Shown: positions 60,274 through 64,000 of the stretch, in pieces
Numbering within the stretch: the first letter of the stretch is position 1
Layout: every line of letters begins with the position of its first letter
DNA from: Candidatus Aenigmatarchaeota archaeon
GTDB taxonomy: Archaea; Aenigmatarchaeota; Aenigmatarchaeia; QMZS01
Assembly (NCBI GenBank): GCA_016932615.1
Contig: JAFGCN010000009.1
Location: 1-64,000, forward strand
Reading direction: 5' to 3'
DNA length: 64,000 bases
Position numbers and translations under genes: made by a program
Notes under the pieces: model-generated
The model's input: the letters and a program-made list of their open reading frames with translations, nothing else
Database searches by the model: none
What the model was told of the DNA's origin: nothing

Positions 60274-61848
60274 ATGGACTACAAAAGCTACGTGCTAGCG
60301 TGCTTTTTGGTGGCGTTTTCTATGACGATTCTGGCAGTGGCAGAAGCTGCTGTATGCGATAGCGAGGGATGTACAGCGCAACCGTACTCACTAGCTGCTT
60401 CCAAATGCGAGCAAAATGGAGAGGCCTGCTGTTCTGCAAATGGGTGCCTGACGGCAAAGCTTGAATGCGCTTCCGGGAAAGTGCCTGTTTTCAGGGGCTG
60501 CAGCTCCAACTGCTACCCTGTGTGGGCATGTGTCCCATCTGACAGGAACTGCACTTCGGACAGGAACTGCACGGCCTTTGCTTCAACAACCGAGTGGGCT
60601 TTCTGCCAATTCCCTGAAGGAACTTGCGGCGGCGAAGGGGTATGCGTGACTGTAAGTAAGCAGTCGGGTTGCTCTCAGGATTACGAGCCGGTGTGCGGGT
60701 GCAATGGCAAGAGCTACTCGAACAACTGCACACTGATGCAGGCAAGAGTTTCACTGAACTACACTGGCGTCTGCAACAATTCACGGCTTTGCGCCAAGGA
60801 AGGCCAGCTTACAAGCGGCACAGTAAACAGCAACTATTTTTACGGATGCTGCGCCTCGCTTGAAGGCTTTGACATAAACGCGTCAGTAGGAAAACTGCTC
60901 TGCTACAATAAGAGCCTGGGCACTCCAGAGTGCAGGAATAACGGAACCCGCTCAGAGGGCTGGTACTACAGCACTGCGGGAACCCTTTTGAGGTACGACA
61001 ACTGCGCGAAAGTGCAGGTGCCGCACTGCAAATCCGATTCCGACTGCAAAAATAATCCAGGGGATCACCCGAATTGCAATGGAGAGTGGGCCTGCATTGC
61101 GGGCCAGTGCATCTGGAGGTGCAAGTACAACCCAAAAAACTGCACCTCCTGCCTTGACGGAACCGCCTGCGGCCAGAACAACTCGAAGGGTCTGCAGTGC
61201 GTGTGCAAAGACGCAAACAGCGACGGCTCTAATGAGCAGTGCTCTCTCCAGTTCCCAAAAAGGACCTGCTCTGCCTGCTCTGACGGAACTGCCTGCGGAA
61301 GCAAAAACAGCAAGAACCGAACATGTATCTGCAGGGACACTGACAAGGATGGCCTGAATGAAATATGCGTCCTTGAGGCGCAAAAGTATACCTGCTCTGC
61401 CTGCTCTGACGGAACTGCCTGCGGCCAGACTAATTCAAAGGGCCTGCAGTGCACTTGCAGGGACGTCGACAATGACGGCTCAAGCGAGTTTTGCGCGCTT
61501 TTCAGGGTTCCAACCCCTTGCGAAAACTGCTCTGACGGGACAAAGTGCGGTGAAACAAACAGCAAGGGCCAGGTTTGCAGATGCTCAGAAAAGAAAAATG
61601 ACGCCTACTACTCCTGCCGGCTTGTATACAGCCCCGGAAAGGCGCAGGATAGGCACTGCACTGCCTGCTCTGACGGGACCGCCTGCGGCCAGAAAAATAG
61701 CGCCGGCAATACCTGCATATGCGTAGATATCAACAGGGATAAAGGAAATGAGCTTTGCCGCACGGTTAAGGGCGATGTAGGCACTGCGAAGTCCTCATAC
61801 ACTCTGACTGAATTCCTGGACCTTTTGATGTCTTTGATTGGCAGGTAA
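60274..61848 (+). CDS. Secreted Cys-rich protein: Kazal domain plus five Ca-type repeats
   Basis: Start at 60274 (MDYKSYVL), signal peptide about 1-27. Residues about 133-167 fit a Kazal protease-inhibitor domain: C-S-Q-D-YEPVCGCNGKSYSNNC followed by a Cys 14-15 residues later. Five tandem 42-46-residue repeats then run about 290-495: C-x-x-C-(S/L)-DGT-x-CG...NS-(K/A)-G...C-x-C...D-x-(N/D)-x-DG...C. The D-x-D-x-DG loops in several repeats look like calcium sites. A hydrophobic end may anchor it. Probable outer-surface role; inhibitor target unknown. Confidence 0.8.
   Translation: MDYKSYVLACFLVAFSMTILAVAEAAVCDSEGCTAQPYSLAASKCEQNGEACCSANGCLTAKLECASGKVPVFRGCSSNCYPVWACVPSDRNCTSDRNCTAFASTTEWAFCQFPEGTCGGEGVCVTVSKQSGCSQDYEPVCGCNGKSYSNNCTLMQARVSLNYTGVCNNSRLCAKEGQLTSGTVNSNYFYGCCASLEGFDINASVGKLLCYNKSLGTPECRNNGTRSEGWYYSTAGTLLRYDNCAKVQVPHCKSDSDCKNNPGDHPNCNGEWACIAGQCIWRCKYNPKNCTSCLDGTACGQNNSKGLQCVCKDANSDGSNEQCSLQFPKRTCSACSDGTACGSKNSKNRTCICRDTDKDGLNEICVLEAQKYTCSACSDGTACGQTNSKGLQCTCRDVDNDGSSEFCALFRVPTPCENCSDGTKCGETNSKGQVCRCSEKKNDAYYSCRLVYSPGKAQDRHCTACSDGTACGQKNSAGNTCICVDINRDKGNELCRTVKGDVGTAKSSYTLTEFLDLLMSLIGR
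61141..61758 (+). repeat. Five in-frame tandem Cys repeats within the secreted protein
   Basis: Repeats of about 126 nt (the last spacing is 138 nt) encode C-x-x-C-S-DGTACG units beginning near 61141, 61267, 61393, 61519 and 61657. Repeats 1, 2, 3 and 5 are closest; repeat 4 lacks the Ca-type loop. Confidence 0.8.
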
Positions 61849-61882
61849 TTTTATTTTTGAATCTTTTTTTATCTTTATAGGT

Positions 61883-62848
61883 ATGAGGGCACTAGGCATA
61901 GAGTCAACTGCGCACACGTTTGGAATCGGGGTTGCAGATGGTGAAACAAAGGAAATATTGGCCGATGAAAGAGTTTCTTACAGGCCTGAGTCGGGGATAA
62001 TACCTGCCGAGTGCGCGAGATTTCTTAAGGAAAATTCTTCAGCGGTTCTTGAGAATCTTGAGAAAAGAGCGAACCTTTCTGAAATTGATATTGTGGCGGT
62101 TTCCGTTGGGCCGGGCCTGCCACCCAGCCTGTCTTTTGGGCTTGATTTTGCAAGGGGCTTGGCAAAAACTTTGGGTAAACCCCTCTACGGCGTAAACCAC
62201 TGCCGTGCCCACATAGATGTGGGGGTATTTCTTACTGGCTGCACCGACCCGGTTGTCCTTTATGTTTCCGGAGGGAACACACAGGTAATCTATTACAATG
62301 ATGGCTACCGGGTTTTGGGGGAGACCCAGGACATTGGAATAGGAAACGCAATTGACAAGCTTGGAAGAATCATGGGGCTTAAGTTTCCGGCAGGGCCTAA
62401 AATTGAGCAAATGGCAAAGAGCGGAAAATTCATTCAGCTTCCCTATTCTGTAAAGGGCATGGACCTCAACTTTTCGGGCATACTGTCGGACTGTGTTAGG
62501 AGACTTGGCTCACTGGATAAGGATTCTCTTGAGCAGGGATATGCTGACCTCAGCTACTCCTTTCAGGAGGTGTGCTTTTCCATGCTTACCGAGGTGACCG
62601 AAAGGGCGATGGCGGCGATGAACAAGCGCGAGCTTCTTCTGGTCGGTGGGGTTGCCCAGAACAGGCGGCTCCAGGAGATGCTTGAGCTGATGTGCGCTGA
62701 GAGGGGCGCCCGGCTGTTTGCAGTGCCAAAGGAGTATGCAGGCGACAATGGGCCCATGATTGCGGTTTCAGCTCTTTTAAGCCATAGGAAAAAGGAGTAC
62801 GAAAACCCGGCTGACATAAGGCCCAACTGGCGGCTTGACCGGCCTTAA
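61883..62848 (+). CDS. kae1: Kae1, catalytic subunit of the KEOPS tRNA t6A complex
   Basis: Transfers threonylcarbamoyl to A37 of ANN-decoding tRNAs. Start at 61883 (MRALGIESTAHTFG); the upstream ATG at 61838 overlaps the previous gene. VSVGPGLPPSL, the metal motif NHCRAHID, YVSGGNTQVI and the final DNGPMIA are all conserved. Length 321 is the stand-alone form; the Bud32 kinase fusion common in archaea is absent. Confidence 0.96.
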   Translation: MRALGIESTAHTFGIGVADGETKEILADERVSYRPESGIIPAECARFLKENSSAVLENLEKRANLSEIDIVAVSVGPGLPPSLSFGLDFARGLAKTLGKPLYGVNHCRAHIDVGVFLTGCTDPVVLYVSGGNTQVIYYNDGYRVLGETQDIGIGNAIDKLGRIMGLKFPAGPKIEQMAKSGKFIQLPYSVKGMDLNFSGILSDCVRRLGSLDKDSLEQGYADLSYSFQEVCFSMLTEVTERAMAAMNKRELLLVGGVAQNRRLQEMLELMCAERGARLFAVPKEYAGDNGPMIAVSALLSHRKKEYENPADIRPNWRLDRP

Positions 62849-62854
62849 GGGCAG

Positions 62855-63319
62855 TTACTTGGGCTTAGAGGATTTTTCAAGGAATTGTTTTAGCAGTTTT
62901 GAAGACTTTTCTTTCTGGACGCCAGATAAAATCTCCAGGTCTTTTCCAATTCCATTTTTCCTGAGGATATCGAAGGTTTTCCTAGTCCCGTATTCTTTAT
63001 GTTCTGTGCCGTATACTACCTTTTTGGCTCCCGAATATACAATTGCTTTAGCGCACATGAGGCAGGGCTCGATATTTGAGTAGATGGTGCAGCTTTCAAG
63101 AAATCTGGATTTCAATTTTCTGCAGGATTTGCTGATTGCAATAAGCTCTGCATGTGCAGTTGAATCATTTTTTGTTATCCCAAGGCTTCCCGATTTGGCA
63201 ATGACTCTTCCCTGCTTTACCACAACGCACCCTGCGGGATAATCCCCCCTGGATAGGGCTTTTTGCCCCTCAAGATTTGCAAGGTTCATGAAGTAAAAGT
63301 CATCTTTCCGATCTTCCAT
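62855..63319 (-). CDS. Nucleoside deaminase (guanine/tRNA-adenosine deaminase-like)
   Basis: Zinc deaminase motifs HAELIA and E-PCLMCAKAIVYS are present, in the spacing of the TadA/guanine deaminase subgroup. Length 154 is typical. The family removes ammonia from purines or pyrimidines; exact substrate unknown. It converges with kae1, 6 nt apart. Confidence 0.85.
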   Translation of the reverse strand: MEDRKDDFYFMNLANLEGQKALSRGDYPAGCVVVKQGRVIAKSGSLGITKNDSTAHAELIAISKSCRKLKSRFLESCTIYSNIEPCLMCAKAIVYSGAKKVVYGTEHKEYGTRKTFDILRKNGIGKDLEILSGVQKEKSSKLLKQFLEKSSKPK

Positions 63320-63395
63320 AATATTCTTGAGGCAGCTTAGTTTTGCTTGGCATAAGCTTTCTTAAGTAAATATAACTCAAACAAGCCATTAAGTT

Positions 63396-63683
63396 ATGGA
63401 AACGACAGTCAAGCGGATTGACACTGCAAGCTTTGCGTTTTCAATGGCAGTACTTCACGCAGTGCTTGGGCTTTTCCTTGGAATCCTGCTGGCGGCCTTT
63501 ATGGCTGTGTATCTTCCAAGGGGCGCAGTATTTTACGTATTTCTGGTATTGCTCTACCCAATCCTGGGCTTCATTGGCGGATTTATAAACGGCGCAATAT
63601 TTTCCTGGATATACAATTTCCTCTCAGCCAGGTATGAAGGGGTGAGGTTTCGAATAGAAGCGCCCAGGCGCCGCTTAGAGTGA
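63396..63683 (+). CDS. Small two-helix membrane protein, unknown
   Basis: 95 residues with two hydrophobic segments (about 12-40 and 46-75) and a basic end (RIEAPRRRLE). The layout recalls the small DUF3566-like or YIP-type proteins, but no family is claimed. It starts on the strand of aIF5A, 44 nt before it. Confidence 0.55.
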   Translation: METTVKRIDTASFAFSMAVLHAVLGLFLGILLAAFMAVYLPRGAVFYVFLVLLYPILGFIGGFINGAIFSWIYNFLSARYEGVRFRIEAPRRRLE

Positions 63684-63727
63684 TTTTGCTTCTTTTTCTT
63701 ATAAATTCTTAAAAAACAGTCTAGATT

Positions 63728-64000
63728 ATGCCAGAAATGAGGGACCTTAAGGAGGGAGGATATGTATTGGTCGATGGAGAACCCTGCAAAGTGCTTAGCT
63801 TGGTAAAGTCAAAGCCGGGAAAGCACGGAGAAGCAAAGGCGAGAATTGAGGTTATCGGGATTTTTGACGGCAAGAAAAGAAGTGTTGTCAAGCCGGTTAC
63901 AGGCAGCATTCAGATTCCCATGATTCTTAAGAAAAAGGCGCAGGTTGTAAGCGTACAGGGCGATTCTGTGCAGCTTATGGACCTTGAGACCTATGAGATG
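63728..64000 (+). CDS. eif5A: Translation factor aIF5A, N-terminal 91 residues (cut by window end)
   Basis: Binds the ribosome E site to relieve stalling at polyproline. The modification site is Lys32 in SKPGKHGEAKARIEV, which carries hypusine or deoxyhypusine. The N-terminal SH3-like fold and the entry of the OB fold (VVSVQGDSVQLMD) are visible; the end lies past 64000. ATG at 63728 follows an A/T-rich run (cttataaattctt, about 63699-63711). Confidence 0.94.
   Translation, partial: MPEMRDLKEGGYVLVDGEPCKVLSLVKSKPGKHGEAKARIEVIGIFDGKKRSVVKPVTGSIQIPMILKKKAQVVSVQGDSVQLMDLETYEM

Noticed and set aside
59721-60362. A 213-residue frame opposite spt5
   Set aside because: Antisense to a clear Spt5; composition is that of a mirrored codon pattern.
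61141-61758. CRISPR-like array
   Set aside because: The repetition is in frame, 126-138 nt per unit, and encodes Cys repeats; it has no spacers or cas genes.

Overview
The window is archaeal chromosome. Diagnostic genes include Rpo7, Rpo6 (RpoK), Spt5, both topoisomerase VI subunits, an archaeal LeuRS, eL19, eL31, uL1, uL10, L12/P1, uL30, uS2, Kae1, aIF5A, an Nre repair protein, a histone-fold protein, an archaeal prepilin peptidase and a PGF-pre-PGF surface protein. Many genes have a TATA-like A/T box about 20-30 nt before the ATG and little or no Shine-Dalgarno sequence, as in leaderless archaeal transcripts. Short intergenic gaps, many small membrane or secreted proteins of unknown function, a shortened SMC and an intron-rich tRNA suggest a small-genome DPANN-type lineage (Diapherotrites, Micrarchaeota or Woesearchaeota-like). 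The sequence alone does not settle the phylum.

Layout. 0-12 kb: the end of a giant surface protein, SMC, a TGS-type GTPase, a frameshifted cupin gene, an AlkA-like glycosylase, two Cys-rich exported proteins and Mn-type pyrophosphatase. 12-17 kb: information processing (Rpo7, uL10-uL1, KsgA/Dim1, uL30) with a pilin-like gene overlapping uL10. 17-30 kb: exported beta-propeller protein, Nre, NIF3-like, P-loop kinases, a tRNA-thiolation-like enzyme, rpoK (too small for simple ORF calling) with an adjacent ~258-nt structured RNA, a PAC2 chaperone, a histone with a coiled-coil tail, eL31/uS2, undecaprenyl pyrophosphate synthase-type enzyme and prepilin peptidase. 30-46 kb: Top6B-Top6A, LeuRS-MFS, then a block of unfamiliar genes (39.4-43.8 kb) with two paralogous beta-repeat proteins behind near-identical promoters, followed by L12, eL19 and a membrane-anchored thioredoxin-fold protein. 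46.5-50.2 kb: a three-gene MacB-like ABC exporter operon preceded by seven TTCAC/GTGAA motifs.

51.4-56.8 kb is the accessory region. It opens with a tRNA-Gly(GCC) gene broken by two introns, one in the D-loop and one in the T-loop, with none at the anticodon. Next comes an A/T-rich block of a 4-TM protein, a small Trypco2-like protein and a 630-aa protein ending in a PD-(D/E)XK nuclease domain, which I consider the best candidate for an undescribed defence module. Then an AbiEi/AbiEii toxin-antitoxin pair sits between two 48-bp direct repeats; the right-hand repeat is the 3' end of the neighbouring chromosomal gene. A perfect 10-bp inverted repeat overlaps the abiEi promoter.

57-64 kb returns to ordinary chromosome: a rhomboid-like protease, a GT4 glycosyltransferase, Spt5, a secreted Kazal/Cys-repeat protein, Kae1, a nucleoside deaminase and the start of aIF5A.

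No CRISPR array, rRNA, insertion sequence or integrase gene was seen. All family assignments come from motif recognition by eye, with no database search.
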